Assembly: GCF_003050705.1 (NCBI RefSeq)
Contig: NZ_QAOG01000001.1
Coordinates: forward strand, 1,099,105 to 1,163,104
DNA: 64,000 nt
Origin: Sphingomonas aurantiaca
GTDB taxonomy: Bacteria > Pseudomonadota > Alphaproteobacteria > Sphingomonadales > Sphingomonadaceae
Direction: 5' to 3'
Below the pieces are notes generated by a model. It saw only the letters and a list, made by a program, of their open reading frames with translations, was not told where the DNA came from and did no database searches. Both the position numbers and the translations under genes were made by a program. Of this stretch, positions 36,680-44,513 are shown piece by piece; the first letter of the stretch is position 1; each line of letters begins with the position of its first letter.

Positions 36680-37036
36680 TCAGCAGCGTCCGAACGACTT
36701 CGACACGACGACATGGCCGGCGACCGAGACGGACACCTTGACGCCGGTCGGAATGCCCCAGGTCGTGCAGATGTCGATACACGCCTTCGCGGCGGTGCCG
36801 TCGGGGAAGATGGACGGGATCGGGAAGCAGAACGACCCGAAGCCCAGCGGCAGGTTGAGGCAGATACGGTGATTCTTGACCGTGACGCTGATGCAGCCGC
36901 CGGCGAACATCATCGCACCGCCGCCCGAAACATCGGTCGTCGGGCTCAACCCCGTCAGATTGGCCTCCTTTGCATGCTCCGATGCGGCATCCAGAACGCT
37001 ATGGATCTGTTTTTGATCGAAATCATAAGTTGTCAT
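36680..37036 (-). CDS. small six-cysteine protein of unknown function
   Basis: 118 residues from ATG 37036, with AGAGAGG 9 bases upstream; an ATG three codons earlier would abut that site. The N-terminal 35 residues are helical and charged (YDFDQKQIHSVLDAASEHAK). A Gly-rich stretch (VSGGGAMMFAGGC) leads into a beta-rich half with six cysteines (GGC, RIC, SFC, KAC, DIC and a terminal GRC), which could form disulfides or a compact core. There is no signal peptide or transmembrane segment. I recognise no family. Upstream DNA (37040-37160) is notably AT-rich for this genome. A secreted peptide precursor or a periplasmic protein exported by an unusual route is possible, but unproven. Confidence 0.7.
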   Translation of the reverse strand: MTTYDFDQKQIHSVLDAASEHAKEANLTGLSPTTDVSGGGAMMFAGGCISVTVKNHRICLNLPLGFGSFCFPIPSIFPDGTAAKACIDICTTWGIPTGVKVSVSVAGHVVVSKSFGRC

Positions 37037-37268
37037 GATGATCATCCTCTCTGTACCGGTGTTCCGGTAAGCAGGTATAAAGAACGCTATAGTATTCTGG
37101 GCAAATCTAAGCTTGTCCGTATTGCTATGCGATCGATCGACATATTTGGGAGAAAGGTCTGAATCGGCGGAACTGTTCAGAAGCGTGGTGCGCGGCGGGT
37201 GCGCTTCATGCCCTGCCGGAGACGGCAGATCCCTTGAAAATGCGCCCAAAAATCGGCATCGCTCGGAC

Positions 37269-38405
37269 ATGGCCGCACCCGTCAACATCCTGCATCTCCA
37301 CTCCTCGTTCAGCCTGGGCGGCAAGGAGGCGCGCGCGGTCGCCTTGATGAATGCGTTTGGCGACCGGGCGAAACATACGATCGTCTCGGGCGTGCCCGAT
37401 GCGCTGGATGCGCGCGATTCGATCGCCAAGGGCATCCGCTACGAGATCGCGCAGAACCCGCCGCCGCTGACCGGCAAGCCCTCGGTCAAGCGCTACGAGG
37501 CGATCGCGCAGTATATGCGGCGGTTCGACCTGGTGCTGACCTATAATTGGGGCGCGATCGACGGGGCGATGTCGCGCCGCGCGTTCAGCAAGGGCGCGCC
37601 GCCGCTCGTCCATCATGAGGACGGGTTCAACGCGGACGAGGCGGGCGGGCTCAAGATCGAGCGCAACATCTATCGGCGGCTCGCGCTGGGCGCCGCGCAT
37701 GCGCTGGCGGTGCCGTCGGAGGCGCTCGAGGCGATCGCGCTGAACACCTGGAAGCAGCCGCGCGCGCGCGTCCACCGGATCGTCAACGGGATCGGCACCG
37801 CCTATTACGCGCAGAAGCCCGAGCCCAAGGCGATCCCCGGCTTCGTGCCGAACGCCAAGGAGGTCGTGATCGGTGCGCTGGCAGGTCTGCGCGAGGTCAA
37901 GGACCTCACCGCGCTGGTCCGCGCGGTCGGTGGCGTCTCGGGGCGGGTGCGGCTGGTGATCGTCGGCGAAGGGCCCGAGCGTGCCAACATCGTGCAGGCG
38001 GCGGCGGCGATGGGGATGGCGGACAAGCTGGTGCTGCCCGGATTCCTCGATCGGCCCTATCGCTATATCGGCCATTTCGACATGCTGGCGGTGTCGTCGC
38101 GCAGCGAGCAGTTTCCGATCTCGGTGGTCGAGGCGATGGCTGCGGGCCTGCCGATCGCGAGCTATCCGGTCGGCGACATCAAGCGGATGGTCTCGCCCGA
38201 GAATCTGCCCTTCGTGACCGACATCGCCAACGAGGTGCGGCTGCGTGACGCGTTGCAGGCGCTGGTCGCGGATCCGACGCTCCGCGCCTCGGTCGGGCTT
38301 GCAAACCAGGCCAAGGCGCGCGCAGAATTCGATGAGGCAATGATGATCGCGCGCTATCGCAGCCTGTACGAGAGTGCACTCGGACGACCCGGTGCGCTAA
38401 CCTAG
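37269..38405 (+). CDS. glycosyltransferase family 4
   Basis: 378 residues from ATG 37269; the upstream open frame has different, non-coding-like composition. The N-terminus reads ILHLHSSFSLGGKEARAVAL, and the C-terminal donor domain has GALAGLREVKDLTALVRAV, IVGEGPERANI, LPGFLDRPYRYIGHFDMLA and the E-x7-E type stretch SEQFPISVVEAMAAGLP. It is a retaining GT-B enzyme, possibly in surface polysaccharide or glycolipid synthesis. The 232-bp space before it includes the AT-rich control region of the divergent small gene. Confidence 0.87.
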   Translation: MAAPVNILHLHSSFSLGGKEARAVALMNAFGDRAKHTIVSGVPDALDARDSIAKGIRYEIAQNPPPLTGKPSVKRYEAIAQYMRRFDLVLTYNWGAIDGAMSRRAFSKGAPPLVHHEDGFNADEAGGLKIERNIYRRLALGAAHALAVPSEALEAIALNTWKQPRARVHRIVNGIGTAYYAQKPEPKAIPGFVPNAKEVVIGALAGLREVKDLTALVRAVGGVSGRVRLVIVGEGPERANIVQAAAAMGMADKLVLPGFLDRPYRYIGHFDMLAVSSRSEQFPISVVEAMAAGLPIASYPVGDIKRMVSPENLPFVTDIANEVRLRDALQALVADPTLRASVGLANQAKARAEFDEAMMIARYRSLYESALGRPGALT

Positions 38406-38473
38406 GTCTTAATTTGCTCGCGCGCTGCGTCCTTGCGATATAGGGGGCCGTATTTTCCGGGAGAGGTGACGTC

Positions 38474-39877
38474 GTGTTCAAGGGCCTGAAGCCTATCGTC
38501 TATAACGGTCGGGAAGTCTGGCCTCTGGTTGAGGGCGGCAAGGGCGTTGCCGCGACCAACCACGCGTCGGCCGGCGCCTGGGCTGCGGCCGGCGGTATCG
38601 GCACGGTGTCGGCGGTCAACGCCGACAGCTATGATCCCGAGGGTAAGATCATCCCGCAGGTCTATGCGGCGCTCACGCGGCGCGACCGGCACGAGGAGCT
38701 CGTCCAGTACGCGATCGAGGGTGCGGTCCAGCAGGTCGAGCGCGCGTACGAGATCGCCGACGGCAAGGGCGCGATCAACATCAACGTGCTGTGGGAAATG
38801 GGCGGCGCGCAGCGGATCCTGCACGGCGTGCTCGAGCGGACGCGCGGCAAGGTGGCCGGCGTCACCTGCGGCGCGGGCATGCCCTACAAGCTGAGCGAGA
38901 TCACCGCGTCCTACGGCGTCAGCTACCTGCCGATCGTCAGCTCGGGCCGGGCATTCCGCGCGCTGTGGAAGCGCGCCTATTCGAAGGCGGCCGAGTGGCT
39001 CGCCGCGGTGGTGTACGAGGATCCGTGGCTGGCGGGCGGGCATAACGGCCTGTCGAACGCCGAGGACCCGTTGAAGCCGCAGGATCCCTATCCGCGCGTC
39101 AAGGAACTGCGCGACGTGATGCGCGAAGGCGGCATCAGCGACGCGGTGCCGATCGTGATGGCGGGCGGCGTCTGGTACTTACGCGACTGGAACGACTGGA
39201 TCGACAATCCCGAGCTCGGCACGATCGCGTTCCAGTTCGGCACGCGGCCCTTGCTGACTCGCGAAAGCCCGATCCCCGCGGATTGGAAGAACGCGCTGAC
39301 GCAGATCGAGGAAGGCGACGTGCTGCTGCACAAATTCTCGCCGACCGGCTTTTATTCGTCTGCGGTGCGCAACCCGTTCCTGCGCAGCCTCGAGGCGCGC
39401 TCGGAACGCCAGATCGCGTTCTCGACGCAGGAGGCGGGCGACCACATCTTCCAGCTCGACGTCGGCGTGAAGGGCAAGAATTTCTGGGTCACGCGCAACG
39501 ACCTGCTGCGCGCACGCCAGTGGTTCGGCGAGGGCTTTACCGACGCGCTCAAGACGCCCGACAACACGCTGGTGTTCGTCAGCCCGAACGAGAAGGGCAT
39601 GATCCGCAAGGACCAGGCGGACTGCATGGGCTGCCTGTCGCAATGCTCGTTCTCAAGCTGGGCGGATACCGAGACGAACTCGACCGGACGTCTGGCGGAT
39701 CCGCGCAGTTTCTGCATCCAGAAGACGTTGCAGGACATCGCGCATGGCGGGGACATCGACCAGAACCTGATGTTCGCCGGCCATGCCGCGTACAACTTCA
39801 AGAAGGATCCGTTCTATTCGAACGGGTTCGTGCCCAGCGTCGGGCAGCTCGTGGACCGGATCCTCACGGGCGACTGA
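38474..39877 (+). CDS. long nitronate-monooxygenase-like flavoprotein with C-terminal cysteine cluster
   Basis: 467 residues from GTG 38474 with GAGAGG seven bases upstream. The FMN-binding TIM-barrel resembles 2-nitropropane dioxygenase / NAD(P)H-dependent flavin oxidoreductases (SAGAWAAAGGIGTVSAVN, GVTCGAGMPYKLSEI, VPIVMAGGVWY, IAFQFGTRPLLT). Ordinary nitronate monooxygenases have about 320-380 residues; this one adds a C-terminal part with CMGCLSQCSFSSW and a further Cys (RSFC), which could bind zinc or an iron-sulfur cluster. It probably oxidises a nitronate or reduces an unsaturated substrate; the reaction is unknown. It follows the glycosyltransferase by 68 bp. Confidence 0.82.
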   Translation: MFKGLKPIVYNGREVWPLVEGGKGVAATNHASAGAWAAAGGIGTVSAVNADSYDPEGKIIPQVYAALTRRDRHEELVQYAIEGAVQQVERAYEIADGKGAININVLWEMGGAQRILHGVLERTRGKVAGVTCGAGMPYKLSEITASYGVSYLPIVSSGRAFRALWKRAYSKAAEWLAAVVYEDPWLAGGHNGLSNAEDPLKPQDPYPRVKELRDVMREGGISDAVPIVMAGGVWYLRDWNDWIDNPELGTIAFQFGTRPLLTRESPIPADWKNALTQIEEGDVLLHKFSPTGFYSSAVRNPFLRSLEARSERQIAFSTQEAGDHIFQLDVGVKGKNFWVTRNDLLRARQWFGEGFTDALKTPDNTLVFVSPNEKGMIRKDQADCMGCLSQCSFSSWADTETNSTGRLADPRSFCIQKTLQDIAHGGDIDQNLMFAGHAAYNFKKDPFYSNGFVPSVGQLVDRILTGD

Positions 39878-39894
39878 CGCTGCGGACAAGGGCA

Positions 39895-39913
39895 ACCCCG
39901 GCGGGCCCGGGGT
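39895..39913. terminator. GC-rich hairpin after the nitronate-monooxygenase-like gene
   Basis: ACCCCGG pairs with CCGGGGT around a CGGGC-type loop 18 bases after the stop. No U-run follows, so it is a weak terminator candidate. Confidence 0.35.
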
Positions 39914-39959
39914 CGCCATGCCGGTCGGTGACCGCGGATCTTGAGGGCAGGGGGCAAGG

Positions 39960-40598
39960 ATGACGCTACACGCCTGGTGGCTGTTCCTGGGTGCGGTGTT
40001 CCTGCTGTGCGGGACGCCGGGGCCCAACATGCTGCACGTCATGACGCGCAGCATTGCGTTCGGTGCGCGACGCAGCATCGCCGCGATGGCCGGGTGCCTG
40101 ACCGCGCTGGTGCTCGTGCTGGCGGCGTCGGCGGCAGGCGTGTCGGCGTTGCTCGCGGCCTGGCCGCGCGTGTTCGACGCGTTGCGCTATACCGGTGTCG
40201 CCTATCTGATCTTCCTCGGGATCAAGGCCTGGCGCGGGGCGGGATCGCCGATCGACGTGGGCGACGATACGTCGCCGGTCACGCGCATGCCGGCCGCATC
40301 GGCGGCGCGGCTGTATCGCGGCGGGTTCGTGATCGGGATCAGCAACCCCAAGCTGTTGCTGTTCGCGGCGGCGTTTCTCCCGCAATTCGTCGATCGGGCC
40401 GCACCGCAGGGACCGCAGTTCGCGATCCTCGTCGCCACCTTCGCAGTGGTCGAAAGCTTCTGGTACGGCGTGTACGCGGCGGGTGGGCGGACGCTCGCGC
40501 GGTATCTGACCCGCCCGGCGATGCGGCGTGCGTTCGATCGGCTGACGGGGGCGATCTTCGTCGGTTTCGGGCTCGCGCTGCTGCGGGTGCGAACCTAA
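39960..40598 (+). CDS. LysE/RhtB family amino-acid exporter
   Basis: 212 residues and strongly hydrophobic, with about six transmembrane segments. The family signature near the N-terminus is FLLCGTPGPNMLHVMTRSIA, followed by LRYTGVAYLIFLGIKAW and ISNPKLLLFAAAFLPQF. LysE/RhtB proteins export amino acids or related metabolites across the inner membrane. The substrate is unknown. It stands alone on the plus strand. Confidence 0.92.
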   Translation: MTLHAWWLFLGAVFLLCGTPGPNMLHVMTRSIAFGARRSIAAMAGCLTALVLVLAASAAGVSALLAAWPRVFDALRYTGVAYLIFLGIKAWRGAGSPIDVGDDTSPVTRMPAASAARLYRGGFVIGISNPKLLLFAAAFLPQFVDRAAPQGPQFAILVATFAVVESFWYGVYAAGGRTLARYLTRPAMRRAFDRLTGAIFVGFGLALLRVRT

Positions 40599-40713
40599 CG
40601 CGCCGGTCGCCATTGCCGATCGGGGCGATAGCGCGCATACCCGGCGTATCGGAGCGCTTCATACGGGCAGGCTGCGACTGAGAGATGCTTTGCGCTCCCG
40701 CTCCGAGCCGGGA

Positions 40714-41007
40714 ATGCCGCATGACGATCTCTTCTTCCATCGTGACTACAGGACGCATTTCGTGACGACCGAGGTGGACACGGTCGTACCGATCTCGCGC
40801 GCGGTGAACGTCAGCGTCGAACAGCCGCAGGTCGTGGCGATGTGCAAGAAGCACAATGCGATCATCAGCGCGATCGAAAGCCTGCCGTCAGGGGGCACGC
40901 GCGTCGTGCTGATGAACAGCGTGGACGCCGCCAGGATCATCAAGGCGTTCGGGTCGAAGGTGCTGACGGGGAACGTCGCGCGGACGCACTGGATGCGCGC
41001 GGTCTGA
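40714..41007 (+). CDS. small hypothetical protein
   Basis: 97 residues from ATG 40714; a TTG at 40690 would extend it. There is no signal peptide or membrane segment. The sequence HDDLFFHRDYRTHFVTTEVD, then ISRAVNVSVEQPQVVAMCKK and GGTRVVLMNSVDAARIIKAF alternates strands and helices like a compact alpha/beta domain. I know no family. Codon use is typical of the genome, and a GC-rich hairpin follows at 41024. Confidence 0.6.
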   Translation: MPHDDLFFHRDYRTHFVTTEVDTVVPISRAVNVSVEQPQVVAMCKKHNAIISAIESLPSGGTRVVLMNSVDAARIIKAFGSKVLTGNVARTHWMRAV

Positions 41008-41023
41008 GACGGCCGCTACGATT

Positions 41024-41044
41024 CTTCCCCTTGCGGGGGAGGAT
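41024..41044 (+). repeat. partial family A repeat (outer hairpin only)
   Basis: TCTTCCCC-TTGC-GGGGGAGGA resembles the outer hairpin of the family A repeats at 20711 and 30729 without their inner hairpin. It lies 17 bp after the small gene and may also serve as its terminator. Confidence 0.5.
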
Positions 41045-41088
41045 AGGCCCCGGGCGCGTTCGATACGCTGCCCGGGGTCTGGGTCAGG

Positions 41089-41280
41089 TCAGTCGGCCAC
41101 GGTGCCGACGACGGCACCCCCTGCGCCGCCAACGGCTGCGCCCTTCTCGACACTGCCGCCCGTTGCGGCAGCGACACCTGCGCCACCCGCTGCGCCGATG
41201 CCTGCGCCCTTGAGCGTCGAGCACGCGCTCATCGAGACGGCGGACGCGAGCAGCAGGGCGGAAACGGCAAACTTCTTCAT
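41089..41280 (-). CDS. small glycine-zipper lipoprotein
   Basis: 63 residues from ATG 41280 (MKKFAVSALLLASAVSMSAC). A lipobox-like SMSAC at residues 16-20 predicts lipid attachment to C20. The mature part (GAGIGAAGGAGVAAATGG and GAAVGGAGGAVVGTV) is a glycine-zipper membrane segment, as in OsmB- or Pcp-like envelope lipoproteins. Such proteins are often stress-induced. It follows the 2-hydroxyacid dehydrogenase stop region on the same strand by 80 bp. Confidence 0.85.
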   Translation of the reverse strand: MKKFAVSALLLASAVSMSACSTLKGAGIGAAGGAGVAAATGGSVEKGAAVGGAGGAVVGTVAD

Positions 41281-41360
41281 CTTGAATACTCCTGTCTCTC
41301 CGGGGGTATCCAACGAATGCTGCATCGCGGTAACGGTTCCGGCATCGTGCTGCGGATCGC

Positions 41361-42359
41361 TCAGATCCAGCCGTCGAGCACCTGATCCGGCGGGCGGTGG
41401 CCGTCGGCCCACATGCGGATGTTCTGGATGACTCGCTCGCCCGATGCCATCCGGCCTTCGAGCGTGGCGGAACCCATGTGCGGCAGCATCACGACGTTGG
41501 GCAGTGCGAGCAGGCGCGGGTCGATCGCGGGTTCGTGCGCCCAGACGTCGAGGCCGGCGCCGGCGAGGCGGCCGGCTTCGAGCGCCTCGACCAGCGCCGC
41601 CTCGTCGACGATCCCGCCGCGCGCCGCGTTGATGAGATAGACGTGCGGCCGCATCAGCGCGATCCGGCGCGCGTCGATCAGGTTGCGGCTGTCGGGATTG
41701 AGCGGGGTGTGGATCGTCACGATGTCGACCGCGGCGAGCATCGCGTCGAGCGAGTCGTGGAACGTCGCGGCCAGCTGCGCCTCGCGCACCGCGGGAAGCC
41801 GCTGGCGATTATGGTAATGGATGGTGAGCCCGAACGCGCGCGCCCGGAGCGCGACCGCCTGACCGATCCGTCCCATCCCGACGATCCCGAGCGCCTTGCC
41901 GCCGATCCGGTGGCCGAGCATGCCGCCCGGGCTCCAGCCCTTCCACTGGCCCGATCGGACCAGCTTCTCGCCCTCCGCGAGCCGCCGCGGGACCGAGAGG
42001 ATCAGCGCCATCGTCATGTCCGCGGTGTCTTCGGTGAGGACGCCCGGCGTGTTGGTGACGATGATCCCGCGCGCGCGCGCGGCCTTCAGGTCGATATGGT
42101 TCACGCCCGCACCATAGTTGGCGATCAGCTTGAGCCGGTCGCCCGCGCCCGCGATCAACTCTGCGTCGATATCGTCGGTGACGGTGGGGACGAGCACGTC
42201 GCAGTCCGCCATCGCGGCGGCAAGCTCGGCCCGCGTCAGCTTCGCGTCGGCGCGGTTGTTGCGCGTATCGAACAGCGCCTCCATCCGGTCCATCAGCGTA
42301 TCCGCGAGCTCGCGCGTGACGACGACCTTGGGGTTCGGACAGCGGCGTGTGTCGGTCAT
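41361..42359 (-). CDS. D-2-hydroxyacid dehydrogenase (glyoxylate/hydroxypyruvate reductase type)
   Basis: 332 residues. The NAD(P) motif is GIVGMGRIGQAVALRARAFG. The active-site Arg lies in NAARGGIVDEAALVEAL, the Glu in DVWAHEPAIDPRLL, and His in LPHMGSATLEGR. The catalytic-domain entry LIANYGAGVNHIDLKAARAR is typical of glyoxylate/hydroxypyruvate reductases. It reduces a 2-keto acid to a D-2-hydroxy acid in the cytoplasm. Substrate preference is not certain. It is monocistronic and divergent from the SH3-domain gene. Confidence 0.92.
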   Translation of the reverse strand: MTDTRRCPNPKVVVTRELADTLMDRMEALFDTRNNRADAKLTRAELAAAMADCDVLVPTVTDDIDAELIAGAGDRLKLIANYGAGVNHIDLKAARARGIIVTNTPGVLTEDTADMTMALILSVPRRLAEGEKLVRSGQWKGWSPGGMLGHRIGGKALGIVGMGRIGQAVALRARAFGLTIHYHNRQRLPAVREAQLAATFHDSLDAMLAAVDIVTIHTPLNPDSRNLIDARRIALMRPHVYLINAARGGIVDEAALVEALEAGRLAGAGLDVWAHEPAIDPRLLALPNVVMLPHMGSATLEGRMASGERVIQNIRMWADGHRPPDQVLDGWI

Positions 42360-42463
42360 GGTGACGGCTTGGCGAAGGCCTGTGCGGTCGTCAACATCGA
42401 GACTCCAACTTCGGTTGAGGAAAGCGATTCATCGCGATAGGAGGTCGGCTTGCCAGTTAGGAC

Positions 42464-42964
42464 ATGACCATGCGCATTCTCGCCGCAGCGCTTTCCGCCG
42501 TTGTTTTTACCGCGCTGGTGTCCGAGCCGGCGGCTGCCGCCGACGCGACGAAGCGGGCGGTGCCCTATTATGCCTCGATCTCGGCGTCGCGCGCGCGGAT
42601 GCGAACCGGGCCGGCGCGGACCTATCCGGCGAGCTGGCTGTATCAGCGGCAGGACCTGCCGATCAAGGTCGTCGCGATCTTCAAGGAATGGCGCAAGGTT
42701 GCCGATCCCGACGGGACCGAGGGCTGGATGCAGGCCAATCTGCTGAGCGGCACGCGCACCGCGATCGTCCGCGGGGCGGGCCCGGTCGAACTGCGCGACA
42801 AGCCCGCCGCGTCGGGCCGCGTGCTGTACCGCGCGGCGCCCGGCGTGGTCGGGCGGCTGGCGCAGTGCGGCAATGGCTGGTGCCGGTTCGACGTGAAGGG
42901 GCAGGCGGGCTTTGTCGACATTGGCGCGCTATGGGGCGTCGAGGCGGGCGAGACGCTGCCCTGA
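42464..42964 (+). CDS. exported protein with two bacterial SH3 domains
   Basis: 166 residues from ATG 42464 (a second ATG is two codons later). A signal peptide ends near ALVSEPAAAADA (about residue 25). The first SH3-like repeat starts RARMRTGPARTYPASWLY and contains KVVAIFKEWRKVADPDGTEGW. The second contains VELRDKPAASGRVLYRAAPG and CGNGWCRFDVKGQAGFV with a Cys pair. Such proteins usually sit in the periplasm and bind cell-wall peptides. The function is unknown. Confidence 0.87.
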   Translation: MTMRILAAALSAVVFTALVSEPAAAADATKRAVPYYASISASRARMRTGPARTYPASWLYQRQDLPIKVVAIFKEWRKVADPDGTEGWMQANLLSGTRTAIVRGAGPVELRDKPAASGRVLYRAAPGVVGRLAQCGNGWCRFDVKGQAGFVDIGALWGVEAGETLP

Positions 42965-42968
42965 TCGG

Positions 42969-44444
42969 CTAGGCGGGCAAGCGTACCTTCGCCGCGGCGG
43001 GGTTCGAGAAGCGCATCGCGTCGTCGATCGAGCCGAACTTCAACGCCATCAGGTCGAGCGCGTAATTCTGGTTGAGCTTCCACGGCTTGCGTTCGCCCTG
43101 TGCAGGCAGCGCGGCGGCGGCGCGCTGGACATAGCCCGACGAGAAATCGAGGAACGCCTCGCTCTTCATCGTCGGGTCGTCGTTGTAGGGGGTCGCCTGG
43201 CGAAGCCCGCGCTTGGTCATCGTGTTGAGCAGGCGGCAGACATAGACCGCGGTCAGGTCCGCCTTCAGCGTCCAGGACGCGTTGGTATAGCCGAAGGTCG
43301 AGGACAGGTTCGGGATGCCGTCGAACATCATCCCCTTATACTGGAGCCGCCCGGCGAGCTCGATCGGTTGCCCGTCGAGGCTGAACGCGACGCCGCTCAT
43401 CAACTGCAGTTCGAGCCCGGTGGCGGTGACGATGACGTCGGCGGGCAGGTCGTTGCCTGAATCGAGGTGGATCCCCTCGGGCGTGATCCGCGCGATCGTG
43501 TCGGTAACGATCGAGGCCTTGCCCGCGTTGATCGCAGTGAACAGGTCGCCGTCGGGCACCAGGCAGACGCGCTGGTCCCACGGATTGTAGCGCGGCGTGA
43601 AATGCGTCGCGACGTCGTAATCGGGACCGAGATGATCGCGGACCATGCCGATCATCCGCTCCTTCACCTCGGCGGGGCGTTTGCGCGCAAGGCGGAAGAA
43701 GAACATCCCCATCAGGACGTTCTTCCACCGCGTGATGCCGTACGCCGCCTTGGCCGGCAGCTTGCCGCGCAGCCAGTTCGCGACGCCATCCTCGCCCGGC
43801 CGGGCGACGATATAGGTGGGCGAGCGCTGGAGCATCGTTACGTGCTCCGCGGTCTGCGCCATCGTCGGCACTAGAGTCACCGCGGTCGCGCCGCTGCCGA
43901 TCACGACGACTCGCTTGCCGCTGTAATCGAGATCCTCGGGCCAGAATTGCGGGTGGACGATCTGCCCGGCGAAGCTCTCCGCGCCCTCGAACTCGGGCGA
44001 ATAGGCCTTGGCGTAATTGTAATAGCCCGCGCACATCGACAGGAAATTGCAGGTGAGCGTGACCGGGGAGCCATCGGGTCCCGTCGCCTCGACCGTCCAC
44101 CGCGCATCCTCGGTCGACCACGCCGCAGACGTGACGTGGTGGCCATAGCGGATCTTGCGGTCGATCCCGTATTCCCTCGCCGTTTCCTCGACATAGGCGC
44201 GGATCGAGGGCCCGTCGGCGATCGACTTGGCCGCGGTCCAGGGGTGGAAGGCGAACCCCAGCGTGTGCATGTCCGAATCGGAGCGGATGCCGGGGTAGCG
44301 GAACAGGTCCCACGTCCCGCCCATCGCCGAGCGCCCCTCAAGGATCATGTAGCTGCGGTCGGGGCAGCGCGTCTGCAGATGGTAGCCGGTTCCGATTCCG
44401 GAAATCCCGGCACCCACAACGATCACGTCGACATGCTCGGCCAT
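42969..44444 (-). CDS. flavin-containing monooxygenase of Baeyer-Villiger type
   Basis: 491 residues. The FAD motif is VIVVGAGISGIGTGYHL and a second Rossmann motif is VVVIGSGATAVTLVP. Between them FAGQIVHPQFWP fits the Baeyer-Villiger fingerprint FxGxxxHxxxWP. It should insert oxygen into a ketone, or oxidise N or S, using NADPH and O2 in the cytoplasm. It is convergent with the SH3 gene, with only 4 bp between stops. The substrate is unknown. Confidence 0.9.
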   Translation of the reverse strand: MAEHVDVIVVGAGISGIGTGYHLQTRCPDRSYMILEGRSAMGGTWDLFRYPGIRSDSDMHTLGFAFHPWTAAKSIADGPSIRAYVEETAREYGIDRKIRYGHHVTSAAWSTEDARWTVEATGPDGSPVTLTCNFLSMCAGYYNYAKAYSPEFEGAESFAGQIVHPQFWPEDLDYSGKRVVVIGSGATAVTLVPTMAQTAEHVTMLQRSPTYIVARPGEDGVANWLRGKLPAKAAYGITRWKNVLMGMFFFRLARKRPAEVKERMIGMVRDHLGPDYDVATHFTPRYNPWDQRVCLVPDGDLFTAINAGKASIVTDTIARITPEGIHLDSGNDLPADVIVTATGLELQLMSGVAFSLDGQPIELAGRLQYKGMMFDGIPNLSSTFGYTNASWTLKADLTAVYVCRLLNTMTKRGLRQATPYNDDPTMKSEAFLDFSSGYVQRAAAALPAQGERKPWKLNQNYALDLMALKFGSIDDAMRFSNPAAAKVRLPA

Positions 44445-44513
44445 GCTGCATCCCCTCGCCCCGGCGTTACGCCATAGGTTTCATAACCGAACTTATCCTG
44501 TTGTGATCTTTAC

